Notes: a model not told the origin generated them from the letters alone. A DNA stretch of 8,480 nt from JBQTIU01 sp052387815 (GCA_052387815.1 JBQTIU010000052.1:1-8480), one strand, 5' to 3'. Counted from the stretch's first letter, positions 1 through 6,492 are shown. Program-made: numbers and translations.

Positions 1-331
1 TCGCCCCCGAGGGGACGGGCCGCGCCTGGGCGTAAGTCACCGGCCCGCCGGCCCTGGCCAGCGCAGCCGCCAGATCGGCCGCGATGGTCGCGCCCTCGCC
101 GTTGACGAGGTCGGGCGGATCGGCGAGATCGAAGAAATCGCGGACGAGGACTGTGCTGCCGTCCTTGCCGGTCAGCAAGAGATCGGAGCCCCGGCGCTCG
201 TACTGCGCCTCGATGAGGAAGCGCCCCGGCACCGGCACGGCTTCGCCCGGCCGCGCCACCAGCACGGTTGCGCCCGCCGGCGCTGTCCCCTGCCCGCCCA
301 CTGCCTCGACCGCTGCCCGTCCTAGCGCCAT
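1..331 (-). CDS. N-terminal part of a putative large type I-secreted FecR/cadherin-type surface protein (runs off the left edge)
   Basis: An ATG on the minus strand at 331 opens a frame of 110 codons that continues past position 1 without a stop. A purine-rich CAGGGG lies about 8 nt before the ATG and is a moderate ribosome binding site. There is no signal peptide. The stretch around residues 47-93 (GSDLLLTGKDGSTVLVRDFF, then DPPDL, GEGATIAADL) resembles the small beta-rich prefix found before the FecR-like and cadherin or calcium-binding repeats of giant alphaproteobacterial proteins exported by type I secretion; this comparison is from memory. The absence of a Sec signal fits type I export, where the signal is C-terminal. 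A TolC-family gene pointing the other way beyond the IS remnants supports a secretion locus. That the frame is coding is fairly secure; the function is an inference, because the diagnostic downstream domains lie outside the window. Confidence 0.62.
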   Translation of the reverse strand, partial: MALGRAAVEAVGGQGTAPAGATVLVARPGEAVPVPGRFLIEAQYERRGSDLLLTGKDGSTVLVRDFFDLADPPDLVNGEGATIAADLAAALARAGGPVTYAQARPVPSGA

Positions 332-377
332 TCTCTAGCCCCTGAATCCGACAAGACCGTGCGGCCAATATCTAAAC

Positions 378-405
378 ATCATAGGTTACCGCCCGGTTGA
401 ACCAA
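378..405 (-). promoter_or_regulatory. Candidate sigma70-type promoter of the secreted-protein gene
   Basis: Read on the minus strand, TTGGTT (405-400) and TATGAT (383-378) are separated by 16 nt. The -10 box matches the consensus at 5 of 6 positions, the -35 box at 3 of 6. Transcription would start near 370, giving a leader of about 40 nt before the ATG at 331. The site lies in the only AT-rich stretch of this part of the window (about 361-510). Confidence 0.35.
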
Positions 406-891
406 ATGCCAAAACGCGACCTGACCTATACACCGGGATGTGCGTTAACGATGATTCTTGGACAAATAGTTAGAAAGAAAAGATATTTCAATGCCTTAAA
501 GCCTAACAATGCGGCGGTCCGATCACCTCCTGCCCGCCCACAGTTACCCCCTTCACCCAACGCCAGACAGCGGGCCGCGGCCGCCGGATGCAACCCTAAC
601 AGGCCGGTGGGGGCCCGCAGTGACGCAGGTCACAGCCCCGGCGGAGTTCCGCGACCGGCCATGCGTCCCGCACGCGGCTCGCGGCGCGGGCGTGCGTTGT
701 GCAGCGAGCTCGGAACCGCGAGCGGCGAGCCAAGATGCGCGACAACGCCCGCCATACCTCGGAGGCCCCGGGACTCGCAGCGCGCTCGCTGGAGGCGGCC
801 GCGACGGGGTCACAGCCGCGTCGGGCGGCCGGGCGGTTATCCCCGTGTTTCCGTCGGTCGGCCAATTTTTTTTGAGAAAAACATCGAGTTA
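406..891. other. Intergenic region without a recognisable gene
   Basis: The part from 406 to about 510 is AT-rich and lies upstream of the secreted-protein gene, so regulatory sites are likely there. From about 510 to 840 the sequence becomes extremely GC-rich. The short open frames in it are rich in Arg, Ala and Pro, have no family resemblance and no good ribosome binding site, so they look like chance frames. Visible structure includes the inverted repeat GTGAC-N4-GTCAC at 620-633, a 7-bp inverted repeat CGCACGC/GCGTGCG at 669-675 and 690-696, and a run of eight T at 867-874 just before the ISAzo13 end. No RNA gene is recognised. Confidence 0.5.
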
Positions 892-2029
892 GGGTCCGTC
901 CGGAATCAGTCGCTCGACCTTAGGATGAATTTGGGGCGATGGTGTAGTTCCATTCGCCGTGGAATTCGTGATGAGAGATGTTGAGGGCGGCCATCTCCGC
1001 GTCGGAGACGGCGATGCCCTTGGGGTAGAGGTTGTGGTCGATCTCGCAGCGCACCGTGAGGCCGGTCTTGGTGGTGGTCGCAGAGATCAGGTCGACGATG
1101 ACGCGATAGCTGACGAGCGGCCGGGCGCGCCAGTTCTGGCTGATGAACGAAAAGAGGCGGTGCTCGATCTTGTTCCACTTGCTGGTCCCCGGGGGCAAGT
1201 GGTGGACGGCGATGTCGATGTCGATCTCGTTGGCAAGCTTCTGCAGCTCGCGTTTCCACAGGCGCACGCGCGATCCATTGCTGCCGCCGCCATCGGCGGT
1301 GATCAGCAGTCGCGTCGCGTCGGGATAGCGGGCTCGGCCGATCTCCTGCCACCAGCGCCGAATGCTATGGACGGCGAAGGCCGCCGTGTCGTGGTCGACC
1401 CCGAGATTGACCCAACCGGCATTGGCGGCGAGGTCGTAGACGCCATAGGGCACGGCGCGGCCGAGTTCCTTGATCAGGAAGTCATGCACCCGGACCTTCT
1501 CGGGATCACCCGCCGGGCGATACTCGCGCCCGCCGTTCTTGAAATCGCCGACCAGCTCCTTCTTTTTCGTGTCGACCGAGATCACCGGCTCATGCTCGGC
1601 CAGCGCCGCGTTCACCGCCGCAGTGATGTGCTGGAACTGCGCGTCCCGATCCGGATGGCTGTCGCCTTCGCGCGTCTTGCGATTGCCTTGCAGGCTGTAG
1701 CCCATGTCGTCGAGCAGCTCGCCGACCAGCGTGCGGCCCGCGCGATGGCCTCGGGCCTGAAGCTCCCCCGCCAGCCGGCGCACGCTCTTGCACGTCCACC
1801 GCAGCGGCGATTGCGGGTCGCCGCGCGAACTCGGCTCGACCAGCGCGACGAGATCGCTCAACAGCGTCGCATCCTTCGCCACATTCGTCTTGCGGCCACC
1901 GCCGGGGCGCCGAACCCGATCCAGTTCCCGTGGCTCAGGCAACTCCCGCAAGCCGCGCCCGATCGTGCTCGCGGCAATCCCCGTCGCCGCCGATACCGCC
2001 GCGATCCCACCGTACCCCGCCGCCGGCGT
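892..2029 (-). mobile_element. ISAzo13-family insertion sequence remnant, 5' end deleted
   Basis: The element contains an ISAzo13-type transposase on the minus strand. Its preserved end is probably at about 892, where GGGTCCGTCCGGAA begins, 28 bp outside the transposase stop codon; this looks like the terminal inverted repeat used by this family. The opposite end, which would carry the transposase start codon and second terminal repeat, is missing: recognisable transposase sequence stops at about 2020-2029, where IS3-type sequence begins. No target-site duplication can therefore be established, and the element should be unable to move by itself. Confidence 0.72.
920..2029 (-). pseudogene. ISAzo13-family transposase (DDE, Rhodopirellula-type), N-terminally truncated
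   Basis: The frame ends with TAA at 920 and can be followed upstream to about 2029. A TTG at 1951 could start a 343-residue product, but it is not the original start: the codons before it read GYGGIAAVSAATGIAASTIG, which is the N-terminal helix-turn-helix region of this family, so homology runs past that TTG. Numbered from the TTG, the catalytic triad is visible as D127 (VISVDTKKKE), D220 (LLITADGGGSNGSR) and E263 (KWNKIEHRLFSF), and the family C-terminus (HHEFHGEWNYTIAP) is intact. About 40-50 N-terminal residues and the start codon are replaced by IS3-derived sequence. The catalytic core has no frameshift or stop, so the truncation looks recent. A shortened protein lacking its DNA-binding N-terminus might still be made from the TTG, but transposition is unlikely. 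Confidence 0.82.
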
Positions 2030-2360
2030 CGCCCGGGGGCTCAGCTTGCGGATGGATCATGGGACCCAGTACCACTCCGAGTACTTCACCAAGCAGATCG
2101 CCTACTGGGGCGTTCGGCCGTCCTACGCCTTCGTCGAGCAGCCCCAGACCAACGGGGTCGCCGAGAGGTTCAACCGCACGCTGAAGGAACAGATCATCCA
2201 TGGGCGCAACTACCGAAACATCGAGGAGCTGCGGGATGCCGTCCGCGAGTTCGTCGAGAGATACAATGCCCAATGGCTGGTCGAGAAGAACGGTTACCTG
2301 AGCCCCGCCCACGCCCGTCAGGCGTGGGACGCGGCCATCTCACTCAGGGCCGCCGCATGA
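2028..2360 (+). pseudogene. IS3-family transposase (OrfB/rve integrase core), C-terminal fragment
   Basis: About 110 codons ending in TGA at 2358-2360 encode the end of a retroviral-integrase-type catalytic domain. The second catalytic Asp is in LRMDHGTQY and the third acidic residue, Glu, in TNGVAERFNRTLKE. Exactly 35 residues lie between them, the D(35)E spacing typical of the IS3 family. The usual C-terminal segment (FVERYN, then KNGYLSPAHARQAW) follows. The first catalytic Asp, the rest of the domain and the partner OrfA are missing. An open frame extends further left, to 1788, but that part is antisense to the ISAzo13 transposase and is not IS3 sequence. This is a dead fragment. Confidence 0.8.
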
Positions 2361-2395
2361 CGCAAACTTGTGTCCAGGGAACCGGGTGCGGTACA
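2028..2395 (+). mobile_element. IS3-family insertion sequence remnant, 3' end only
   Basis: Only the right-hand part of an IS3-type element remains: the C-terminal third of the integrase-like transposase and a short non-coding end. The right end is placed tentatively at 2395, after GGGTGCGGTACA, because IS3-family elements end in CA; no left end is available for comparison. The left limit is the junction with the ISAzo13 remnant near 2028, which cannot be fixed to the base by eye. Confidence 0.6.
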
Positions 2396-2403
2396 GATAT
2401 AGT
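2368..2403 (+). promoter_or_regulatory. Possible promoter for tolC-like gene at the IS3 remnant end
   Basis: The IS3 end is followed by TATAGT at 2398-2403, which matches the -10 consensus at 5 of 6 positions, but no -35 box lies at the correct distance: TTGTGT (2368-2373) is 24 nt away. The same TTGTGT is 18 nt from TACAGA (2392-2397), a weaker -10 match. Either pair would make the IS end part of the promoter of the secretion gene starting at 2450. The assignment is weak. Confidence 0.22.
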
Positions 2404-2449
2404 CTTGCGGGCCGAATCGGCGCCCAATCGGGGGAAAAGTCGGCCAGTC

Positions 2450-3826
2450 ATGGCTGCACAACGGGCTTCGATGATCACAGTTGCTGTGGTCGGCTTGCTT
2501 GTTGGCGGGCCGGTCTGGGCCCAAAGCCTCGAAGAGGAACTCGCCTACCTCCTGGAGACCAACCCGCGCCTGGCCGGGACCCAGAAAACCCTGCTGGCAG
2601 CCCAGGAGGGCGAGCGCAAGGCGTTCGGCGCCTTCCTGCCCACGATTACCCTCGACGGCGATACCGGCTACGAGCGCATCGACAGCCCGAGCCGGCGCCA
2701 GGTCCAGGGCGAGCCGTCGAGCCTGGTGCGCGACAAGGTGACGCTGACCGTCACCCAGAACCTGTTCGACGGCCGCCGGCGAATCTCGAACTACGATGGG
2801 TCGAAGGTCAACACCAATATCCAGGAAATCGCCGTCGAAGGGTCGGGCCAGCAGCTCATGTTCGAGGGCATCGCCGCCTATATCGATGTCCTCCGCACCA
2901 GCCAGCTCGTGCGCCTCGCCCGCAGCAACGAAGAGACGGTGCAGCGCCAGCTCCAGCTCGAGACCGAGCGCGTCGAGCGCGGGGTCGCCATCACGGTCGA
3001 CGAGCTGCAGGCCAAGGCGCGCCTCCAGCTCGCCAAGGAGCGCCGGGTCGCCTTCGAAGGCCAGCTTCTCGACTCGCTGGCGAAATACCTCCAGGTGTTC
3101 GGCCGGGCGCCGAACCCCGACACCATGGCCGATCCGCTGGCGCCGATCCACTTGGTGCCCGCGAGCCTCGAGGAGGCGGCCAAGATGGCCCAGGACGGCA
3201 ACCCCCAGATCAAGAGCAGCGCCCGCCAGATTGACTTGGCCGACACCCGCCGGGGCGTGGCGGAGTCCGAGTTCTATCCGCGCATCGACCTGGTGGGCAA
3301 GGCGAACACCGAGCGCGACGTCGATGCGACGCGGGGCCAGCGACGCGACTTCTCGGTGCTGATGAAGGCGACCTGGGAGCTGTTCTCGGGCTTCTCCACC
3401 CGTGCCGCCGTGGCCGAGGCCGCTTACCAGGTGGAGGCGGCGAAGGACAACCTCGCCTTCGCCAACCGCAAGGTGGTCGAGGAAACCCGCCTGGCGTGGA
3501 ACGAGATGACCATCGCGCGCGAGCGCGTGGTGCTGCTCGAGAACGCGGTCAGCATCGCCACCGCGGTATTCGAGGCGCGCGAGCGCCTGCGCGCCGCCGG
3601 GCGCGAGACCGCGCTCAACGTCCTCGACGCGGAAAACGAGCTCTATAACGCGCGCATCAACTTCACCCTGGCGGCCTTCGACGGGCGCCGGGCGGTGTAC
3701 CGCCTGGTCTTCGCCATGGGCCAGCTCTCGCTCGATGCCCTCCGCGCCCAGCCGGCCCCGCCCCCCGTCGTGGAGCCCGAAACGGCGCCGCCACCGGCCG
3801 AGGAACCCAGGCCCCCAGACCGGTAG
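2450..3826 (+). CDS. TolC-family outer-membrane channel protein (type I secretion)
   Basis: This 458-residue protein is a complete TolC/OEP-family outer-membrane factor, which forms a trimeric beta-barrel and periplasmic tunnel for type I secretion or efflux. The ATG at 2450 is chosen because it gives a normal Sec signal: basic residues, a hydrophobic core (about 9-20) and a VWA site with cleavage near residue 24. A GGGGGAAAAG stretch lies about 10 nt upstream. A second ATG at 2471 is possible but would leave a signal without basic residues. The first OEP repeat covers about 28-225, with TQNLFDGRRR at 102-111 and an alpha-helical stretch ERGVAITVDELQAKARLQLA (176-195). The second covers about 240-430, with ELFSGF (310-315) and the conserved NVLDAENELYNARINFTLA (390-408). 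A Pro/Glu-rich tail ends the protein. The gene lies beyond the IS remnants from the divergent secreted-protein gene, so it may be that protein's export channel; multidrug efflux is the alternative. No ABC transporter or HlyD partner is in view. Confidence 0.9.
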   Translation: MAAQRASMITVAVVGLLVGGPVWAQSLEEELAYLLETNPRLAGTQKTLLAAQEGERKAFGAFLPTITLDGDTGYERIDSPSRRQVQGEPSSLVRDKVTLTVTQNLFDGRRRISNYDGSKVNTNIQEIAVEGSGQQLMFEGIAAYIDVLRTSQLVRLARSNEETVQRQLQLETERVERGVAITVDELQAKARLQLAKERRVAFEGQLLDSLAKYLQVFGRAPNPDTMADPLAPIHLVPASLEEAAKMAQDGNPQIKSSARQIDLADTRRGVAESEFYPRIDLVGKANTERDVDATRGQRRDFSVLMKATWELFSGFSTRAAVAEAAYQVEAAKDNLAFANRKVVEETRLAWNEMTIARERVVLLENAVSIATAVFEARERLRAAGRETALNVLDAENELYNARINFTLAAFDGRRAVYRLVFAMGQLSLDALRAQPAPPPVVEPETAPPPAEEPRPPDR

Positions 3827-3836
3827 GGGCGGGTCG

Positions 3837-3864
3837 AACGGGCGGGTCGAAAGACCCGCCCGTT
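3837..3864 (+). terminator. Hairpin after the tolC-like gene, likely terminator
   Basis: AACGGGCGGGTC and GACCCGCCCGTT form a perfect 12-bp stem closed by a GAAA tetraloop, starting 11 nt after the tolC stop codon. Only three T in a row (3863-3865) overlap and follow the stem, so it may act as a weak intrinsic terminator or as an mRNA 3'-end stabiliser. It belongs to the same GGGCGGGT palindrome family as the hairpins that follow. Confidence 0.55.
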
Positions 3865-3865
3865 T

Positions 3866-3903
3866 GAAATGCCATTGCCGTTTCCCTATGCAGGGGCCGG
3901 TTT
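3866..3903 (+). repeat. Direct repeat, copy 1 (38 bp)
   Basis: This unit begins GAAATGCCATTGCC and ends in GGGGCCGGTTT. It matches the copy at 4059-4096 at 37 of 38 positions; the single difference is C at 3891 against T at 4084. It directly follows the tolC hairpin. Confidence 0.85.
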
Positions 3904-3931
3904 AAACCCGGCCCGCGCGGGCGGGTTGCAG

Positions 3932-3956
3932 AGGGGCGGGTCACAGACCCGCCCCT
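3932..3956. repeat. REP-type hairpin, 11-bp stem
   Basis: AGGGGCGGGTC (3932-3942) and GACCCGCCCCT (3946-3956) are perfectly complementary around the loop ACA. It is the second GGGCGGGTC-type palindrome of the cluster. Confidence 0.8.
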
Positions 3957-3995
3957 ACGCAATGTACCGCGAATACCGCCGCCCGTCACGTAGGC

Positions 3996-4012
3996 GCGGG
4001 GCAATGCCCCGC
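3996..4012. repeat. REP-type hairpin, 7-bp stem
   Basis: GCGGGGC and GCCCCGC pair around AAT. Its arms differ from the GGGCGGGT type, so it is a divergent member of the cluster. Confidence 0.6.
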
Positions 4013-4033
4013 GGGTTTCAAACCGGCCCGCGC

Positions 4034-4054
4034 GGGCGGGTTATAAACCCGCCC
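4034..4054. repeat. REP-type hairpin, 9-bp stem
   Basis: GGGCGGGTT and AACCCGCCC pair perfectly around ATA. The same arms with a GTA centre occur in the right-edge cluster at 8404-8422. Confidence 0.8.
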
Positions 4055-4058
4055 CTAC

Positions 4059-4096
4059 GAAATGCCATTGCCGTTTCCCTATGTAGGGGCCGGTTT
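4059..4096 (+). repeat. Direct repeat, copy 2 (38 bp)
   Basis: This copy matches 3866-3903 at 37 of 38 positions. Its last ten bases form the left arm of the hairpin at 4087-4107. Confidence 0.85.
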
Positions 4097-4107
4097 CAAA
4101 CCGGCCC
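4087..4107 (-). terminator. Hairpin 16 nt downstream of the cyclase stop codon, possible terminator
   Basis: GGGCCGGTTT and AAACCGGCCC are perfect 10-bp arms around a single central base, so the real stem is 8-9 bp with a small loop. It lies just downstream of the cyclase stop on the minus strand. No T run follows in that direction, so it is more likely a 3'-end barrier or REP element than a strong intrinsic terminator. Confidence 0.4.
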
Positions 4108-4122
4108 GCGCCGGCCCGGGCT

Positions 4123-6396
4123 TCATTTCGTCTTGGCGACGTAGACGCCGTCCCAGTCGGGCGGCGGCGGGTCGGCCTCGAGCTCGTCGATGCGGTGCTC
4201 GAACTTGTCGTAAAGCTCCCCCACCTCTAACCCCTGTGCGGCCGCGCGGGCTGCCCCGCATCCCGCGCGTGCTTGCGCCCACCGCCGGTTGCGGTAATCC
4301 TCGAGCATCGCCTGGTGGCGGGCGGCAAGCGCGGCGAACTCGGGCGCCTTCGCCGCCTCCTCCGGGCCGACGATGGTGTAGATGCGCACCGGCTTGAATT
4401 TGCCCTTGACCCGGATCAAGTCGAGCTCGAGCGCCGCGACGGCCCCGGCCTTCTCATACGTGGCCTCGCTGATCACGTTGTCGACCCCGTATTGCTTCGA
4501 CTGGCCTTCCAGCCGCGAGGCCAGATTCACCGGGTCGCCGAGGGCCGAGTACTCGAAGCGCTGCTCACCGCCGATGTTGCCGACCGAGCACTGGCCGGAG
4601 TTGAGGCCGATGCCGATCGCCATCGGGTCGAAGTTCCCTCCCGCCGCGTGCGCCTCGGCGATCAGCTTGGCGTTGAGTTTCTTGAGCTCGGTGCGCATGT
4701 CGAGAAGGGCGAGGCAGGCATGGCGCGCGTGCTCGCCGTCGTCGAGGGGCGCGTTCCAGATCGCCATGATGGCGTCGCCGATGTACTTGTCGATCGAGCC
4801 GCTGTGGTGCTGGATGGCGGCGGTCATCGGCGTGAAGTAGCGGTTCATCAGCGTGATCAGGCGCTCGGCGTCGAGCTTCTCGGAAATCGTGGTGAAGCCG
4901 CGGACGTCCGAGAACAGGATGGTGAGGTCGCGCAGCTCGCCGCCCAGGCGCACGCCGGCCGGATTCTTCGCCAGGCGCTTGACCAGCTCGGGCGTCATGT
5001 AGCGGCTGAAGGCGGTGCGCACCGCCCGCCGCCGCGCCTCCTCGCGGGCGAGGCGCCGATAGCCGAGGAAGCCGAACATCACCACGAAGACGGTGGCCGG
5101 CGTGGCGGCGTCCAAGAGCATCGCTTCGTAGACGAACACATACCCCGAGCCGCCCCACAGGACGACCATGATGATGGCGAACAGGCGCAACATCTGCTTG
5201 GCCCCGTAGGTCGGGACCTGGACGATGGCCAGCAGGCCGAGCGCCAGCACGACCAGGATTTCCGCGGTGTCGGCCCACGACGGCCGGCTCAGGAGCGCGC
5301 CCGAGAGGATGCCGTCGATCAGCATGGCGTGGAGCTCGACGCCCGGGATCACGCGGTCGACCGGCGTCGTCTTGACGTCGAACAGGCCGGTCGCGGAGGT
5401 GCCGATCAGCACCAGCTTGCCGGCCAATTGGGCGGGATCGACCCGGCCCGCCAAGAGGTCGTGGGCGGAGAGGTAGCGCCCCGGGTCGTGGCGGGCGAAA
5501 TACGGCCAGATCCGGCCCTGGCGGTCGGTCGGGACGGCGACCCCGGCGACGATCAGGCTGTTGACGCCGGCCTCGTCGGTCTTGACCGCGAACGTGGTTT
5601 GTCCCGTGGCCACGCGCAACATCTCGATCGCCAACGACGGATAGACCGTCTCGGCGACCTTGATCACGCCGGGCACGCGGCGGACGATGCCGTCGGGTTC
5701 GGGGACGACCGTCAACGTGCCGCGGCCGGCCGCCGCCTGTTCGAGCACCGCGATATTGCGCACCATGCCCGGGAAGGCGAACAGGTAGGGCTTGGGCGAG
5801 CCGCCGATCTCGGCGATCGCCGGGCGAATCAGCGCCCGGCCTTCCTGCGGGCTGTCCTGGTAGATGCCGGAATGTCCCAGGACCACGCGGCCCCTGCGGA
5901 TCGTCTCGGCGAGGATGGTGTCGGTATCGGGGAGGCCGCGCATGGACTGGGCGACGCCCGGGTCGATCGACCCGAAGACCTCGGCGAGGCTCGCCGGCGA
6001 CACGCGGTCCGGCTCGGCGAAGATGATGTCGAAGCCGACCACGACGGCGCCGCTTTGGAACAGCCGCTCGACCATGCGGGCGATGATGTTGCGCGGCCAC
6101 GGCCATTGGCCGACGGCGCCGAGGCTCGGCTCGTCGACGTCGACGATCTTCACCACCTGCTGGGCGTAGGTGGCCGGCCGCAGCCACTGATAGAAGTCGA
6201 AGACCCGGAGCTGGAGGGTCTCCAGGGGGGCGGGGTTCCAGATCCGCACCAGCACCATCACGGTGAGCAGCAGCGACGCCTGCGAGCGGCCGGCGATCAT
6301 CAGCTTCAAGATTCGGCGCGCCAGCGGCACCTGCTCCGTGGCGGCGGCCGCGGCTGGCGGCACGGCGGGCTTGGTTTCGGTGATCGTGGTCGCCAT
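4123..6396 (-). CDS. CHASE2-domain class III adenylate/guanylate cyclase, membrane-bound
   Basis: This 757-residue protein is a membrane sensor that makes a cyclic nucleotide, probably cAMP, in the cytoplasm. The ATG at 6396 is preceded by GGGGGAGGAAGAG, a strong ribosome binding site. An N-terminal Ala/Pro-rich segment is followed by a membrane segment (about 39-53), an extracytoplasmic CHASE2 sensor domain (about 58-365, with VVKIVDVDEPSLGAVGQWPW at 81-100), three membrane segments (about 377-394, 402-423, 429-447), a short linker and the cyclase domain (about 485-675). The metal-binding aspartates are D497 (LFSDVRGF) and D541 (DKYIGDAIMA). K537 is the usual base-contacting lysine, and N624 and R628 (VNLASRLE) stabilise the transition state. 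The second base-specifying position, usually Asp in adenylate cyclases, aligns by eye with S617; Thr is common there in bacterial CHASE2 cyclases, so ATP is still the likely substrate. The protein ends in an about 80-residue helical tail. It converges on the tolC-like gene and may respond to envelope conditions tied to secretion. Confidence 0.93.
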   Translation of the reverse strand: MATTITETKPAVPPAAAAATEQVPLARRILKLMIAGRSQASLLLTVMVLVRIWNPAPLETLQLRVFDFYQWLRPATYAQQVVKIVDVDEPSLGAVGQWPWPRNIIARMVERLFQSGAVVVGFDIIFAEPDRVSPASLAEVFGSIDPGVAQSMRGLPDTDTILAETIRRGRVVLGHSGIYQDSPQEGRALIRPAIAEIGGSPKPYLFAFPGMVRNIAVLEQAAAGRGTLTVVPEPDGIVRRVPGVIKVAETVYPSLAIEMLRVATGQTTFAVKTDEAGVNSLIVAGVAVPTDRQGRIWPYFARHDPGRYLSAHDLLAGRVDPAQLAGKLVLIGTSATGLFDVKTTPVDRVIPGVELHAMLIDGILSGALLSRPSWADTAEILVVLALGLLAIVQVPTYGAKQMLRLFAIIMVVLWGGSGYVFVYEAMLLDAATPATVFVVMFGFLGYRRLAREEARRRAVRTAFSRYMTPELVKRLAKNPAGVRLGGELRDLTILFSDVRGFTTISEKLDAERLITLMNRYFTPMTAAIQHHSGSIDKYIGDAIMAIWNAPLDDGEHARHACLALLDMRTELKKLNAKLIAEAHAAGGNFDPMAIGIGLNSGQCSVGNIGGEQRFEYSALGDPVNLASRLEGQSKQYGVDNVISEATYEKAGAVAALELDLIRVKGKFKPVRIYTIVGPEEAAKAPEFAALAARHQAMLEDYRNRRWAQARAGCGAARAAAQGLEVGELYDKFEHRIDELEADPPPPDWDGVYVAKTK

Positions 6397-6433
6397 CTCT
6401 TCCTCCCCCGGCGTGGTCGTCGCCGGTTCCCTC

Positions 6434-6445
6434 CTTAAGCTTAAG
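6434..6445. promoter_or_regulatory. 12-bp perfect palindrome upstream of the cyclase
   Basis: CTTAAGCTTAAG is a perfect palindrome 38 bp before the cyclase ATG and 49 bp past the end of the dehydratase frame. It is the only AT-rich spot in this 96-bp gap. An SD-like AAGGAGG overlaps its cyclase-proximal side but has no start codon at a usable distance. It could be an operator or part of a promoter. It has two TTAA half-sites like a CtrA site, but 2 bp apart rather than the usual 7, so CtrA is not claimed. Confidence 0.3.
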
Positions 6446-6492
6446 CGCGCGGCCCGGTCCTCGTCGAGGCGGAACTCGCAAGCGGCCCGCGC

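Larger units (their letters stand above)
3827..4122. repeat. REP-like palindrome cluster between convergent tolC and cyclase genes
   Basis: Almost the whole 296-bp gap between the two stop codons consists of palindromes built on GGGCGGGT or GGGCCGGTTT arms, separated by short linkers. At least five hairpins can be drawn (3837-3864, 3932-3956, 3996-4012, 4034-4054, 4087-4107), plus an imperfect one at 3894-3914. Two 38-bp linker-plus-arm copies are nearly identical. The arrangement is that of a bacterial extragenic REP/BIME-type cluster; no protein-coding frame is credible here. Confidence 0.8.

Noticed and set aside
509..892. A 127-codon plus-strand frame and overlapping frames on both strands between the first gene and the ISAzo13 end
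   Set aside because: Low-complexity Arg/Pro/Ala composition, several overlapping alternatives, no good ribosome binding site and no recognisable domain.
1788..2360. A 190-residue IS3-type protein starting at 1788
   Set aside because: The first about 80 codons are antisense to the ISAzo13 transposase; IS3 similarity begins only near 2028.
959..3826. A 955-codon plus-strand open frame that ends as the TolC-like protein
   Set aside because: Its first about 490 codons are antisense to the ISAzo13 transposase and out of frame with the IS3 fragment; only the part from the ATG at 2450, with its signal peptide, resembles a protein family.
3827..4122. A possible CRISPR array in the repeat-rich gap
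   Set aside because: The repeated units are palindromes of unequal spacing with only two near-identical 38-bp copies; there are no regularly spaced unique spacers and no cas genes.
4273..6438. A 721-codon plus-strand open frame opposite the cyclase
   Set aside because: It is rich in Arg, Asp, Gly and His with no family features, and mirrors the cyclase codons on the other strand, a common artefact in GC-rich DNA.
6434..6445. A CtrA binding site at CTTAAGCTTAAG
   Set aside because: The two TTAA halves are 2 bp apart, whereas CtrA sites have a 7-bp spacing.
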